This document shows, one piece after another, positions 51,501 through 62,739 of a stretch of 64,000 bases of DNA. This DNA is from Saccharomycopsis malanga. Its lineage: Eukaryota; Ascomycota; Saccharomycetes; Ascoideales; Saccharomycopsidaceae. A program made the translations under genes and the position numbers. Each line of letters begins with the position of its first letter. The stretch's first letter is position 1. The notes beneath the pieces are model-generated. The model saw only the letters and a list, made by a program, of their open reading frames with translations. It ran no database searches and was not told the origin of the DNA. The stretch spans positions 2,046,001 through 2,110,000 of the forward strand of contig CP025321.1 in the NCBI GenBank assembly GCA_004014935.1, given 5' to 3'.

Positions 51501-53109
51501 TTTCCAGTCCTTGTATCCTTCGGTCATCATTGCCTACAATTACTGCTACTCCACCTGCGTAGGAAACGTCCGGGGCTTCCGGCCCCTGCAGCCGTCCACC
51601 GTAGGCGTCAACAGCTTTCCTGTGCCGGAGGGCCTAATTGACGTGCTTTGCAACGACATGTTTGTATCTCCGAACGGCTTGATGTTTGTAAAGCCGTCGG
51701 TGCGCAGGTCCTTGCTTGCCAAGATGTTGGAGGAGATCCTCGAGACTCGCTTCATGCTCAAGGCCACAATGAAACAGTTTTGCCGGCCCGGCGACGCCGG
51801 CGACGCCGGCATCAAACGGCTTTACGACAGCCGGCAGTTGGCGTTGAAATTGATAGCCAACGTCACGTACGGCTACACCTCGGCCACGTTTTCGGGCCGG
51901 ATGCCTTGCTCGGACATTGCGGACGCCATTGTGCAAACCGCAAGAGAAACGTTGGAACGGTCGGTCCGCATGATCGAGGCCGTCAAGGAATGGAATGCCA
52001 AGGTGGTTTACGGCGACACCGACAGCTTGTTTGTATATTTGCCCGGGAAAAGTCGGTCCGACGCCTTTGCCATTGGCCGGGAAATCGCTAAACAAGTCTC
52101 GGAGGCCAATCCCGCCCCAATCACCCTCAATTTCGAAAAAGTGTACCATCCATGCGTCTTGGTAGCGAAAAAACGGTACGTGGGCTACTCGTACGAGTCC
52201 GAGACCCAGCCGGAGCCGACCTTTGACGCCAAGGGCATCGAGACGGTGCGCAGAGACGGCATCCCCGCACAGCAGAAGGTCTCGGAAAAGGCTCTCCGGA
52301 TCTTGTTCGACACCGCCGACGTGTCCCGCGTCAAATCCTACGTCAAGGACCAGTTCTACAAGATCATGTGCAATAAGGTGCTGATCCAAGACTTTTGCTT
52401 TGCCAAAGAGATCAAAATCGGCTCGTATAAAAGCGAAAAATCCATGCCTCCAGGCGCACTTCTTGTGACAAAGAAAATGAACAAAGATGCCGCTTACCAG
52501 CCACAGTACAGACAACGTATCCCATACGTCATCATGAAAACAGGTCCTAACGACCGCTTGCGTGACAAGGCAATCTTGTTGGAAGACGTGCCTCTGAAAC
52601 GCAACTTCCAGCTCGACAGCGAATACTACATTAGAAAAACTTTGATTCCTCCGTTGGAAAGAATCTTCAATTTGCTTGGCGTAGACGTAAAACAATGGTA
52701 TTACGAAATGCCTCGCTATCTCAATTACCATACTACCGAACCGGATACCAACGACAAAACCAGCGTAAACTTGCTTCAAAAGTACTTGCAGGTCGAAAAA
52801 TGCTTCAATTGTAACCGTAGTATCGACAAAACCAGCCATCTGAACATTTCTTTCAGTAAATTCTGCTCCTCGTGCGCAGAAAACGAACCTGAATCCATGT
52901 TCCAAGTTGTTAACAAAGTAAAACATACCCAGGAACAAACAAAAAAATACTACTCCATCTGTAGAGACTGCTCTGTAAACCGTTTAAATGCCTCTGATGT
53001 TTTGGAAATCTTGTGCAATAACGGCGATTGCCCTGTATATTACTCCAGAGTAAAAGCAATTTCCAAAATGCAAGCTGCCCAAAAAATTGTCCAAGAATTG
53101 GGATTATAA
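48525..53109 (+). CDS. REV3: DNA polymerase zeta catalytic subunit Rev3, with one frame break in an A9 run
   Basis: Translesion polymerase of the B family. I choose the ATG at 48525 (MDSETTASSVDDEYLKVQIN); the frame extends upstream only through a TA repeat. The first part (to 49988) carries the N-terminal Rev3 block VLRVFG..IPTGHTVCVHVH, GVLPYFFVE, FYGYHVGYSVFFRI. The second part, in the +1 frame (opens at 49936), carries the exonuclease-like domain, motif A DFQSLYPSVIIAYNYCYST, motif B KLIANVTYGYTSATFSGRMP, motif C YGDTDSLFVY and the C-terminal CysA (CFNCN..CSSC) and CysB (CRDC..CNNGDC) metal sites. Dropping one A from the run at 49945-49953 joins the parts into about 1527 residues, close to yeast Rev3 (1504). 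It is therefore one gene with an assembly error, an allele with an extra A, or slippage. Confidence 0.93.
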
Positions 53110-53113
53110 CTTG

Positions 53114-53325
53114 GGCCACCGGTCTGTGCTTTTCAAGAAGAGAAAAGGACCTGACAGAATAATCCCCAGATATTACTCTCAAAGAAGAGAAAATCGCCTA
53201 AAAAGATCATGATCAACACTATTTGATTGGATTTTGCAAAACCCCTTGGACAAAAGACATAGCGCGTATATACAAAACTGATATTTACTGGGCTTGAAAT
53301 ATATGATTATATCTTTATTATTTAG
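53114..53325 (+). mobile_element. SINE1 copy just behind the REV3 stop
   Basis: Starts GGCCACCGGTCTGTGCTTTT five bases after the REV3 stop codon. It has a doubled AAGAAGAGAAAA.GACCTGA-type head piece and no intact A/B box, and ends CATAGCGCGTATATACAAAA, then TTTACTGGGCTTGAAATATA. REV3 transcripts probably terminate within it. Confidence 0.7.
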
Positions 53326-53334
53326 CATGCCTAA

Positions 53335-54095
53335 TATCCAATGCCTTACTATTGCCTGGTGGCCAAGTTGGTTGGGGCATGCGCCACGCAAAAATAGTGC
53401 ATAATAGTGCATAATAGTGCAGAAAACAAGTGTGGCGTTCCTCACTTGGGGTTTTGGTACTCAATTCGCGCTATCAACGTTTTGAAGTAATCATCAAACG
53501 TTTTATTGAATTAAATCAGTGATATCCAGGTTATTTTGATTTAAAAAAACATATCCCAGGATTTTGAATTTTGTTCCTATATTATACTACTATTTATAAT
53601 GAAAAAATGTTAGATTCTAGCATAAATATTTGAAATAACGGAAGTTTGTCAAATTTGAAAAAAAGTTGATTCTTTCAGGTCATGTTTTAGAGCCTTTACA
53701 GCAACCCAAACCATACAAAAATTACATTTCTATACTCTAAGTCCTAGAGTTTTATAAATTTTACTTTGTTTTGAAATTTGGTTTGTACATAATGTTCAAT
53801 AGTGAAAAACTATTATTTTGTCGAAAATAACACATAATATGCTGAAAATTCTATTTTTCATCCCTCAGAAAGACTTCTTTCATCTCTTGTCATTATTCCA
53901 TAGTTTTTAATTGCTTTTAGTTTTATTTGGGCTCCCTCCAAGATTTGAATGAGCTTCTATTCCAAAGAAACGTCTATCTCAAAAGCTAAAAAAAATGTGT
54001 TTTTTTATAGATTTTCAGCTGAAACTATATTCGGCAACAATCATTATATAATGTTAAACTCTCATATTGCAGCATCCGCTATACATTGAATATTT
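53335..54095 (+). repeat. Rep2 dispersed repeat, copy B
   Basis: Sense orientation. Starts TTACTATTGCCTGGTGGCCA, then AGTTGGTTGG with the perfect tRNA-type A box TGGCCAAGTTGG, then GCATGCGCCACGC, three ATAGTGCATA-type short repeats, GTGTGGCGTTCCTCACTTGG and a B-box-like GGTACTCAATTCGCGC. It continues AT-rich to about 54095. SINE1 lies immediately upstream (to 53325). Confidence 0.75.
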
Positions 54096-55710
54096 TATAG
54101 GGCTCGGTAAAGCATAATGTGCTTATTAATAAGCTTTATACCTCTGTTTATGGGAGTCCGTTTTGAAGAAAATCTCATTCCTATTCAAGTATAGATGCAA
54201 ATGGTTTAATGTCAATTTGAGCTTAATTTTTTGGTTTTGGCTATCTCATTTTCTAATTTGTTTTATAACATTCTTAAGTTGTATACTGACTCCAAATTGG
54301 TGATAAACTTTGGCTGTTTATTTTTGCCAAAAATTATTAGACAAGTTTTAGATTTCAATACAACGATATGGCAATTGTAATCAAAGAGGCTTTTTGTTGA
54401 AAGTCTAAATTAAAAAAATAAAAGTACAATTCTCAAAGTATGTTTATTTATACAACCAGCTTAGAAATGTGCCTTATTTAAGGTGAGTATTGAAATGATA
54501 TAATGAACACCAGACTTTTCAGGCTCGAAGTATATGAAAGATTAAACTATTTATAAATATTATTTTTTATTTGTAATTTGTTATCATTAATTATTCATTA
54601 CCTATTATTATTTATAGTTATTAGGTATTATTACATGCAGGTACATGTACCAACGCATGATACTTGCAACAGCAAACCTGTGCTGTCACGGGCCGTGATG
54701 ACTGATAACTTACATAATTTATCTAGATAACATCATATGGTGTTATCTGAGCTGTTCGACAATTGCACATGTTTTAAACGCCTCTTTACTGACTTGTCAT
54801 GATTTCTACTCACGCGAGCCCCACCATCGCCATTTCCTCCTCCTCCACCTCCTCCAGACAGCCCTTTAATCAGCCAGTTTCATCTTATCGCTGCACCAGG
54901 CACACTATACACACCTTAGCCTGCAGAAGCACACATTAACACGCATATTGCGGTTGCTCACATGACCCACCGGGCCGGCTAAAGGCATCCGGACGCCGCG
55001 GGGGATTGTCGATCTTAGGCTGCTGGCGCTTGACCAAGCTGTATCAGTAGTTTAATCAGTCAAGTGTTCTTTCTTTATGAGCAAGTGGGATTACGTAGCC
55101 TAGAGTGCTAAATATATGGATCTGGGATATAATATCTGATTGACGTTAGTTGCTATTATTGTTATCAGCTACTGTTGATTGATATTTGCTACTTTGAATG
55201 GAATAAGTACCGGACAGTGAGTTGGTGAGCTATAGTTGTTTTAGTTCATTTTTGAGTGGTGAATCTTGGAGATACGATTTGTCGCATTGGACGGTTGTTA
55301 TATATTGGGTGGCGTTTGGCGTTGTTGGCAGGCTTTGTAGATATTTGCTATATTGGTTGGAATAAGTGGGGGGCATTTTGGAAGATCATTCCTTTGTATT
55401 GGTTGCCAAATATTTTGTAGTGATCAGCAATTGGAGTTATTTTGGCTGATTTTTTGTGCAGAAATCAAAGTAGCAGAGTTTTCTTTGATTTAATAGTGGG
55501 CGATTGTCCAGTAGTGAAGTATCAGTATATATTAACGAATAATCAGTTGTTGTTTTTCGATATCACGACAGAAATACGATATATTTATTTGTTGTTGATT
55601 TTTTTGGCTTGTTGGCAGATTTTGGGCATCAAAGTGAGGCTGATAGATAGGAAACAGGTTTTTTCAAACAAAAGATTGACATTTTTTTTTTTTTTTGTTG
55701 GAAATAAAAG
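54096..55710. other. SAT4/HAL4-like kinase upstream region
   Basis: A possible short SINE1 scrap (CTCGGTAAAGCATAATGTGC, 54101-54135). Further down are the palindromes GGTACATGTACC (54640-54651) and a near-perfect GATAACATCATATGGTGTTATC-type inverted repeat (about 54726-54747), a CTCC-rich stretch (54833-54858) and a T16 run just before the ATG. No gene supported. Confidence 0.5.
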
Positions 55711-58194
55711 ATGGAACAGCAGCATTCGACGTCGTCGTTGACGAGACTTATCCAAGGCAGTAATCCAGCGAGCAGCGGCAACTCGACACATTCTAAAATA
55801 AAGAGCAACTTGAATTTTAGCTATACGCTGAACGATATTGAGAATCCCAAGACAACGGAGGTTTTCACACAGCACCAGCGCAATATGAAGTCGCCGGGGA
55901 GTTATGTTAGCCCTGAGGACGCGGACAGTTTGTATTTTTCGCCGCGGTATGACGAAGACGACGAGTATCAGCCACCGTCAAACTCGCCAAAGTCGCCAAA
56001 GTGGCCAAAGTCGGAGCAGATTGTAGAAAATAAAAGCGATTCAAGCGTTGACGACAACATGGTGAATCCGTTTGGAGGAGTGCAGCAAATCCCGATTTCT
56101 GCTGCGCCAGCAGTGATCGGAATACCTAATAATAGCGTGAATGGGTCGCTGCTCAGCAGCAGTGCCAATACCATCACCATTATCCCATACAATGGCCGGA
56201 TTGCACGGAAAATGAGCACAGCAAGCAACGCAGCTGCCCTGCACTCTGAAAACGCATTTGCCTACTCGCCGTTGTCGTCGTCCATCCCATATTCGGCGCC
56301 ATACAGCGGCGCCAGGACCCAGAACACCACAAGCCCGACCCAGACAACGTACGAGGCCCAGGGATTCAGTTTCCCGGCCAACGGCAGCATCATTGACAGC
56401 AATCACATATTGTCGCCTCGGATCTCGGACTTGTCCAACGTAGAGATTGACCAGCGGTTCATCATCACCAAGTCCAAGATCAACCTGATCCACAATGCGC
56501 CGTTTGTAGACAAGACCGCCGGCGGCGCCGGCGGCGCAGGGGGCTCTGGCGCCTCGGTGTCGCGGACGTCTTCGATGGCGTCGCTCACCAACTTTTTCAA
56601 AAACTCGCGGAAAAACTCACTGTACAGTTTGAGCAATCTGAACAGCAGTGATCATGTAGAGCCAGGAAGCAGTAACAACAACAATAACACCAACATTCAC
56701 ACGGCATCTGTAGAACCGACGTATCCACCGCCGCAGCCCGTGGACGCTCCTGGAATGTCGTCGGTGGAGTCTGGAAAGTCGTTGAAATACCGGTCGTCAA
56801 AGCATGACTTGAAAAAGTTTTTCCGTACGGTCCGGAAGAGCTCCGATGCTATTGCAATCAGCACAAAACACACTGGCGGCCCCGGGACCACTAGCGGCAG
56901 CAATTCGCCGGTGTCACCGTTGAAAACCGGCAACATTTACACAAACCTCAGCTCGTCATTGAATACCAACAGTGCGCTCAGCCACGAGCAGCAAATGGTG
57001 CCGTTTAGCAAGCGATACAGCAAAATGAGCGACAGTTTGGGCGCCGGCGCCGGAGGCTCGGTCCGCATAGTAAAACGAGTCCTCGACAAGAAATGTTTTG
57101 CGGTCAAGGAGTTCCGGGCCCGGTTTGCAAACGAAAGCCGCAAAGACTACACCAAGAAGATCACCTCAGAGTACTGTATTGGGTCCACGTTGAAAAACAC
57201 AAATATCATCGAAACAATAGAAATCTGCTACGAGGCAGACAAAATATACCAGGTCATGGAGTACTGCGAGTACGACTTGTTTGCTATTGTCATGAGCGGC
57301 AAGATGCGGCCGCGTGAGGTGGACTGCTGCTTCAAGCAGATTCTCAAAGGCATCCGCTATCTCCATTCGATGGGGCTTGCACACCGCGACCTCAAGCTCG
57401 ACAATTGCTGCATCACGGCCAAAGGCATCGTTAAGATTATTGATTTTGGCTCCAGCGTCGTCTTTGCGTATCCTTTCAGCAGCAAAATCGTAGAGGCCGG
57501 CGGAATCGTAGGCTCCGACCCCTATTTGGCTCCCGAGGTGGTTGTTTTCCAGAAATACGACCCTCGTCCTGTAGACATTTGGTCTGCCGCTATCATCTAC
57601 TCGTGCATGTCTTTACGCAAGTTTCCGTGGAAAGTCCCAAAAACCACTGACCAAAGCTTCAAATTGTTTGCTACAAGAGGCGACGCGTCTGAAACATTGA
57701 ACCAAATGCTCCGTAAGACAAGATCCTCTGACAATGACACTCTGTTGGTCCGCAACATTGAATCTTTGTCTTTGGATCAGAAAAGCAGTATAACGTCTAA
57801 AAAGATGTTCAACTGTAATAAACCATTGCCTCTGCCAACTGCGACAAAAACTGACAAACCAATTGATAAACCAATTGATAAACCAAACGATAAACCAAAC
57901 GATAAATCATCAAAAGCAGCTACCGGCGAAGGACGTTTATTAAACGCTTTGCCTGATTACGCTCGGCCGTTGATTGCTAAAATGGTTAACCTTGCTCCTG
58001 CTTGTCGTTGCACCATTGAGGAAGTGTTTGAAGACGAGTGGCTCGATGGAATTGACGAGTGCTACGAAGACGATTTAGAAGACGTTGTCACAGGAGACAA
58101 AAAGTTGTATTGTGGTAAAAACCATACCCATACTCAAGTTGACCAATCAGAGGCCCACATTGCCTACTTGGAAAAGAAAAAAGTCAAGAAATAG
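55711..58194 (+). CDS. SAT4: Sat4/Hal4-type Ser/Thr protein kinase
   Basis: 827 residues (S. cerevisiae Sat4 603, Hal5 855). A long Ser/Asn-rich N-terminal half precedes a kinase domain with glycine loop [13 protein letters not shown] (about 443), Lys in FAVKEFRAR (about 464), [20 protein letters not shown], catalytic loop HRDLKLDN (about 558), IIDFGSS (about 577) and [20 protein letters not shown]. All catalytic residues are present. These motifs are almost word for word those of Sat4/Hal4, the kinase that stabilises K+ transporters and other nutrient permeases at the plasma membrane and gives salt tolerance. An IDKP/NDKP repeat and a low-complexity insert lie late in the kinase domain (about 710-730). 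Distinguishing Sat4 from Hal5 needs a tree. Confidence 0.9.
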   Translation: MEQQHSTSSLTRLIQGSNPASSGNSTHSKIKSNLNFSYTLNDIENPKTTEVFTQHQRNMKSPGSYVSPEDADSLYFSPRYDEDDEYQPPSNSPKSPKWPKSEQIVENKSDSSVDDNMVNPFGGVQQIPISAAPAVIGIPNNSVNGSLLSSSANTITIIPYNGRIARKMSTASNAAALHSENAFAYSPLSSSIPYSAPYSGARTQNTTSPTQTTYEAQGFSFPANGSIIDSNHILSPRISDLSNVEIDQRFIITKSKINLIHNAPFVDKTAGGAGGAGGSGASVSRTSSMASLTNFFKNSRKNSLYSLSNLNSSDHVEPGSSNNNNNTNIHTASVEPTYPPPQPVDAPGMSSVESGKSLKYRSSKHDLKKFFRTVRKSSDAIAISTKHTGGPGTTSGSNSPVSPLKTGNIYTNLSSSLNTNSALSHEQQMVPFSKRYSKMSDSLGAGAGGSVRIVKRVLDKKCFAVKEFRARFANESRKDYTKKITSEYCIGSTLKNTNIIETIEICYEADKIYQVMEYCEYDLFAIVMSGKMRPREVDCCFKQILKGIRYLHSMGLAHRDLKLDNCCITAKGIVKIIDFGSSVVFAYPFSSKIVEAGGIVGSDPYLAPEVVVFQKYDPRPVDIWSAAIIYSCMSLRKFPWKVPKTTDQSFKLFATRGDASETLNQMLRKTRSSDNDTLLVRNIESLSLDQKSSITSKKMFNCNKPLPLPTATKTDKPIDKPIDKPNDKPNDKSSKAATGEGRLLNALPDYARPLIAKMVNLAPACRCTIEEVFEDEWLDGIDECYEDDLEDVVTGDKKLYCGKNHTHTQVDQSEAHIAYLEKKKVKK

Positions 58195-58540
58195 TTGTAT
58201 GCTTTGGTGATTATATAGCGTTATTGTTTTGGCCCTGCTTTGACAGTATATATTTGTATGTAATCCATACTCGGAGGTTGATGGAACGGTTTGTAAGTGA
58301 GGGATAAATGTTTGTTTTTTGATATATTGTGGAATTTAAATTTCATAATTTTTGTCTTTTGATATATTATGGAATTCAAGTTTGTAATTTTTGATTTTGA
58401 AAGAATGTGCTTTCAAGTTGTACTTTATTTACCAAGTTTGGAAAAAGGTTACCCATAACTAGTCGTACATAGGTGTTTCCATATTTTCTAATATATCATA
58501 ATATCAATAACATTTCTCTAGTAGATTATAATATTAATAA
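58195..58540. other. Kinase gene 3' flank
   Basis: Contains a doubled TTTGATATATTGTGGAATTT-type unit (58317-58400). No gene seen. Confidence 0.45.
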
Positions 58541-58541
58541 G

Positions 58542-58958
58542 ACCACTGGGTCATTTGGCTCAGTGGTCAGAGCTCTCGGAGAAGAGAAAAACAAGACCTA
58601 ACAGGAACATGGGTGAGCCAACTATAATCAAAAGGACATGATAGGGTTTTATCAAGTCCCCTTAGACATAGCGCGTACATATCAGTTTCATATATACACG
58701 CTATGTCTAAGGCACTTGGTAAAGCCCAATCATGACCTGTTATTGACAATCTCTTCACGAAATTATAAATTAGGTATTTATTGGTCTAGGTCGTATTTCA
58801 GACAATTGCACTTTCCTGTGAAATCGCGTTCAGCATCGTAAAAACCAGAGAGTAAAACTGTCGTCTTGGGAATCGAACCCGTGTTCCTGTTAGGTCTTTT
58901 TTCTCTTCTCAATATGGCCCAGTGGTTGGGCTTGAAATATATAATAATAATAATATCA
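58542..58958. mobile_element. Nested pair of SINE1 copies in opposite orientation
   Basis: A plus copy starts CCACTGGGTCATTTGGCTCA with a perfect A box and a D arm that pairs GCTC/GAGC (58542-58677). It breaks at GCGCGTA into a nearly complete minus copy (58675-58925) with a perfect B box (complement of GGAATCGAACC) and the longest body seen. The plus 3' end GGGCTTGAAATATATAATAA resumes at 58928-58958. The simplest reading is that the minus copy inserted into the 3' part of the plus copy. Confidence 0.85.
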
Positions 58959-58964
58959 TTAAAA

Positions 58965-59822
58965 CAATTGTAACAATAAGTTAATGGAAATAAAAGTTTT
59001 TTTTTCAAAGCGACATCCCCTGAACCTAAGTATAAAGCTTATTTATAAGCACATTACGATAGTTCATAAATTATTAAATGTATAGTGGAAGTTGAAGTTG
59101 CAGTATGCTATTTTGACAATATCTTATGATTAATATCAAATATAAGTTCCTCTGAGAAACCATAATACAAAATACTTTTTTAGCTTTTGAGATACACGTT
59201 TCTTTGAAATAAAACCACATCCAAATCTTAAAAGAAGCTGAAATAAAACAAAAAGCAATATGAAACTATAGAATGTTGCCAAGTGGTAAAAAAACATGCT
59301 CTGAGAGGTGAAAAACACGATTTTTAACACATTATGTATTATTTTCGACAAACTGAAACTTTCTCACTATTAGATAAATTTTAAAAACCAAATATTAAAC
59401 CAAATTACACAGAATAATGCTCTAGGATTTGGAGAGTATAGAAATACAAATTTTGTATGGTTTGGTTTGCTGTAAAGACTCTAGAATATGGTTTAACAGA
59501 ATCAGCTTTTTGTCAAAATTGGAAATTTTCCGTTATATCAAATATTTATTCGAAAACTTGAGATTGTTTATTATAAATAGTACTATGATAAAGCCAAAAA
59601 TTTTAAAACTCTGGTGCACGTTTTTTAAATCAAAATAACCTGGATAGCATAAATTTAACTCAATAAAACCTTTGATAATAACTCCAAAACGTCAACAGCG
59701 CGAATCGAGTACCAAAACATAAAGTGAGGAACGCCACACTTATTTTTAGAACTATTCTGCACTATTCTGCACTATTCTGTGTGGCGCATGGCCTAACCAA
59801 CTTGGCCACCTGGCAATAGTAA
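58965..59822 (-). repeat. Rep2 dispersed repeat, copy C
   Basis: Same orientation and content as 17740-18628, including GAGAGGTGAAAAACACGATT, then ACAGCGCGAATCGAGTACCA, ACGCCACACTT, three CTATTCTGCA units and the end CTTGGCCACCTGGCAATAGT. A SINE1 tail lies directly at its left. There is no protein-coding evidence. Confidence 0.75.
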
Positions 59823-59989
59823 GATATATAGGCATATTTCTGTTGAAAAGAGATATAACTTTACTTTTCAAGAGTATATTTTTAATATGCCCATTTTTTG
59901 CCAAATATATATAAGCAGAGATGAAAGGATTATTAAGTAACCTACGAGAGATATTGCGCCTTCTATTATTTTGTCGATGAGATCAGTAT

Positions 59990-60125
59990 AATAATAATAA
60001 TAATAATAATCATATATTTGCAGCCCAGTACATATCAGTTTCGTATATACGCGCTATGTCTAAGGGGACTTGGTAAAGCCCAATCATGTGCTTTTGATCA
60101 GAGTTGGCTCACTCGTCTACAATTT
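59990..60125 (-). mobile_element. SINE1 3' half with long TAA tail
   Basis: Seven or more TAA/AAT units (59989-60010), then the minus-orientation 3' end (GCAGCCCAGTACATATCAGT) and body to GATCAGAGTTGGCTCACT. That last part matches the plus copy at 58610-58630, marking a subfamily with a different internal segment. The head is missing. Confidence 0.8.
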
Positions 60126-60890
60126 CAGCAAACTAACAGCTCAACTAAATTCTCTCAACAACAACTTTTTAATCTTAAATCTCACTATAAGCCACAAGGC
60201 TTCATATTATGTTAAAAATCTACATCACGTGACTTGTTTATAGAGATATATTAGCAAATGAGTTGACTAATATCGAGCATAATATCTGACTAATTCACTA
60301 ATATTTACCATGATCAGCAAAATATTCATGTCGATTTACAACTCTTAAAACTAAAAGTTCTTTTTCTTCCTGAATTTGAGCACTTCATAGCGATGGTTGT
60401 GCACTTTTGATACTGTAATTCAATGAAATTTCATCCAAAACCTTCAGAGAATGTACAACTTGAACTCAATAACACATTTTGAGGCTTTCACAGTATAAAA
60501 AGGTTATCTCATTAGGCCAGTGATTACGTAATCAGACAAGAAGAAATGCAAGGTTATGCATAAATTATGGTAAATCCAGGCTTGAAAAGCCTGACTAATG
60601 GCATTTAATCTAGTGTGAATTTCACACCCCAGAATTGTTCATATTATTTACTGAGCAGATTTATCCGCGTTCCTGTCATTTAAGATGGTTTTTCCGAAAC
60701 TGTACACCATGTTCCATGGGCATTGGCATGGGCATGTCCACAGGAATATCTGCATAGATACAAACATCCTATGGACCAATATGATGTACAACAATCGCCA
60801 ATCAATCGAAACTGCCCTCAACAAATCCAGAAAGACACTTGTTGAGGGATATTCCCTTCGGATACCTAAATAGCCTACCGGGGGGTGGCC
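60126..60890. other. Intergenic DNA before the GND1 promoter
   Basis: Contains one E-box (CACGTG, 60226-60231). Short ORFs (such as 60685-60873) have no recognisable motifs. Confidence 0.45.
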
Positions 60891-61171
60891 ATGAGACGGA
60901 ATCCGGCGCGCGGGACAGTGTGGGTTACCCTACCGCGTGATCAGGTGACGCAAGAATGTCCCAAGGCTTCCCGTTCAGGCCCTGGGCCAGTCCTGGGCCA
61001 GCGCTGGGGCTGGCGGTTGGTTGCTGTGTCCCGCGGGACACACATTGGTTGGAGAGAGTGTATATATATAGCGCAAATCCTGTTTTTCGACCAATGGTCC
61101 CCCCTTTGCTTGATATTTGCACGTAAAGCGACGCTCAAATACTTTACTCCTATAGCTTACTACAATTCACA
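60891..61171 (+). promoter_or_regulatory. GND1 promoter
   Basis: GC-rich upstream segment with the direct repeat CCTGGGCCAGT/CCTGGGCCAGC (60981-61002) and the 18-bp palindrome below, then a TATA-like TGTATATATATAG (61060-61072) about 100 bp before the ATG. Confidence 0.7.
61025..61042. promoter_or_regulatory. 18-bp perfect palindrome in the GND1 promoter
   Basis: TGTGTCCCGCGGGACACA equals its own reverse complement. The centre CCGCGG carries the CCG half-sites typical of zinc-cluster (Zn2Cys6) dimers. It lies 18 bp upstream of the TATA-like stretch. Confidence 0.75.
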
Positions 61172-62705
61172 ATGTCTCAAGAACCAGTGTATGTATTCTG
61201 CAGAGCCGTTGCAGGGGACCAGTACTAACAGAAGCAGCGGTGATGTCGGTCTTATTGGACTTGCTGTTATGGGTCAGAACTTGATCCTCAACATTGCAGA
61301 CCATGGTTTCAAGGTTGTTGCCTTCAACAGAACAGTGGCCAAGGTGGACCATTTCTTGGCCAACGAGGCCAAGGGCAATGCCAATGTTGTGGGGGCGCAC
61401 TCGATTGAGGAGTTTATTTCGAAATTGAAGAAGCCTAGAAGAATTATCTTATTGGTCAAGGCAGGGCCTGCAGTGGACGCTTTTATTGACTCTTTGTTGC
61501 CACATTTGGACCAGGGCGACATTGTTATTGACGGGGGCAACTCGCATTTCCCAGACTCCAACAGAAGAGCCAAGGAGTTGGCTGCCAAGGGCATTCGTTT
61601 TGTTGGATCTGGAGTTTCTGGCGGCGAGGAAGGCGCCAGATATGGACCTTCTTTGATGCCGGGGGGAAACGAGGAGGCCTGGCCATATATCAAGGATATT
61701 TTCCAGTCGATTTCGGCCAAATCGGACGGCGAGCCATGCTGCGATTGGGTGGGACCCGAAGGTTCGGGCCATTTTGTCAAAATGGTCCACAATGGGATCG
61801 AATACGGTGACATGCAGTTGATTGCCGAAGCATACGACATTTTGAAGCGGGTTGGCGGGTTCTCAGACAAAGAGATCGGCCAGGTGTTTGCTAAATGGAA
61901 CAAAGGAGTGTTGGACTCGTTCTTGATCGAAATCACTAGAGACATCTTGCTTTACGACGACGTGGACGGCACTCCGTTGGTCGAGAAGATTTTGGACTCT
62001 GCTGGGCAGAAAGGCACTGGGAAATGGACAGCCATCAACGCCTTGGACTTGGGAATGCCTGTGACTTTGATTGGCGAGGCTGTGTTTGCTAGATGTTTGT
62101 CTGCGGTCAAAACAGAGAGAACAAAGGCCAGCAAGCTCTTGACAGGCCCCCAGGTGCCTAAGGACTTGATCAAAGACAAACAAGCGTTTGTCGACGACTT
62201 GGAACAGGCCCTTTATGCCTCCAAGATCATCTCGTACGCCCAGGGTTTCATGTTGATCAGAGAAGCTGCCAAAGAATACGGCTGGAAGTTGAACAACCCT
62301 GCTATCGCCTTGATGTGGAGAGGAGGCTGTATCATCAGATCTGTCTTCTTGGCTGATATCACCAGTGCCTACAGACAAAACCCAGACTTGGAAAACTTGC
62401 TTTTCAACGACTTTTTCAAAAAGGCCATCACCAAAGCCCAAGACGGCTGGAGAAGAACCTTGGCTCTTGCTGTCACCCACGGTATCCCAAGCCCTGCTTT
62501 TGCTACTGCCTTGGCGTTCTACGATGGCTACAGATCCGAAAGAGTCCCTGCAAACTTGATTCAGGCTCAAAGAGACTACTTTGGAGCCCACACTTTCAAA
62601 GTCTTGCCTCAACACGCTTCCGAACACTTGCCTGAAGGTAAGGATATCCATATCAATTGGACCGGAAAGGGAGGTAACGTTTCTGCTTCCACTTATTCTG
62701 CTTAG
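61172..62705 (+). CDS. GND1: 6-Phosphogluconate dehydrogenase (decarboxylating), one intron
   Basis: Oxidises 6-phosphogluconate to ribulose-5-phosphate, CO2 and NADPH in the cytosolic pentose phosphate pathway. Exons are 61172-61188 (ATG TCT CAA GAA CCA GT) and 61238-62705. The intron, 61189-61237 (49 nt), has 5' site GTATGT, branch point TACTAAC at 61223-61229 and a 3' CAG. The product of 494 residues begins MSQEPVGDVGLIGLAVMGQN and ends NWTGKGGNVSASTYSA (yeast Gnd1 489). The NADP fold (GLAVMGQNL), substrate loop GGEEGARYGPSLMPGG, catalytic Lys segment FVKMVHNGIEYGDM and C-terminal GWRRTLALAVTHGIPSPAFA are intact. An intron at the extreme 5' end is also known for Candida GND1. Frames upstream of 61172 are promoter DNA. 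Confidence 0.95.
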
Positions 62706-62739
62706 TTTATAATCTCAATTATATGTTAGTATTTGTTAG

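Noticed and set aside
51634-52938. 434-codon ORF on the minus strand
   Set aside because: Antisense to the REV3 polymerase domain, which has all catalytic motifs on the plus strand.
60885-61171. Upstream extension of the GND1 frame
   Set aside because: It covers the GC-rich promoter, the TATA-like element and the first exon out of frame. The spliced start at 61172 gives the expected N-terminus.
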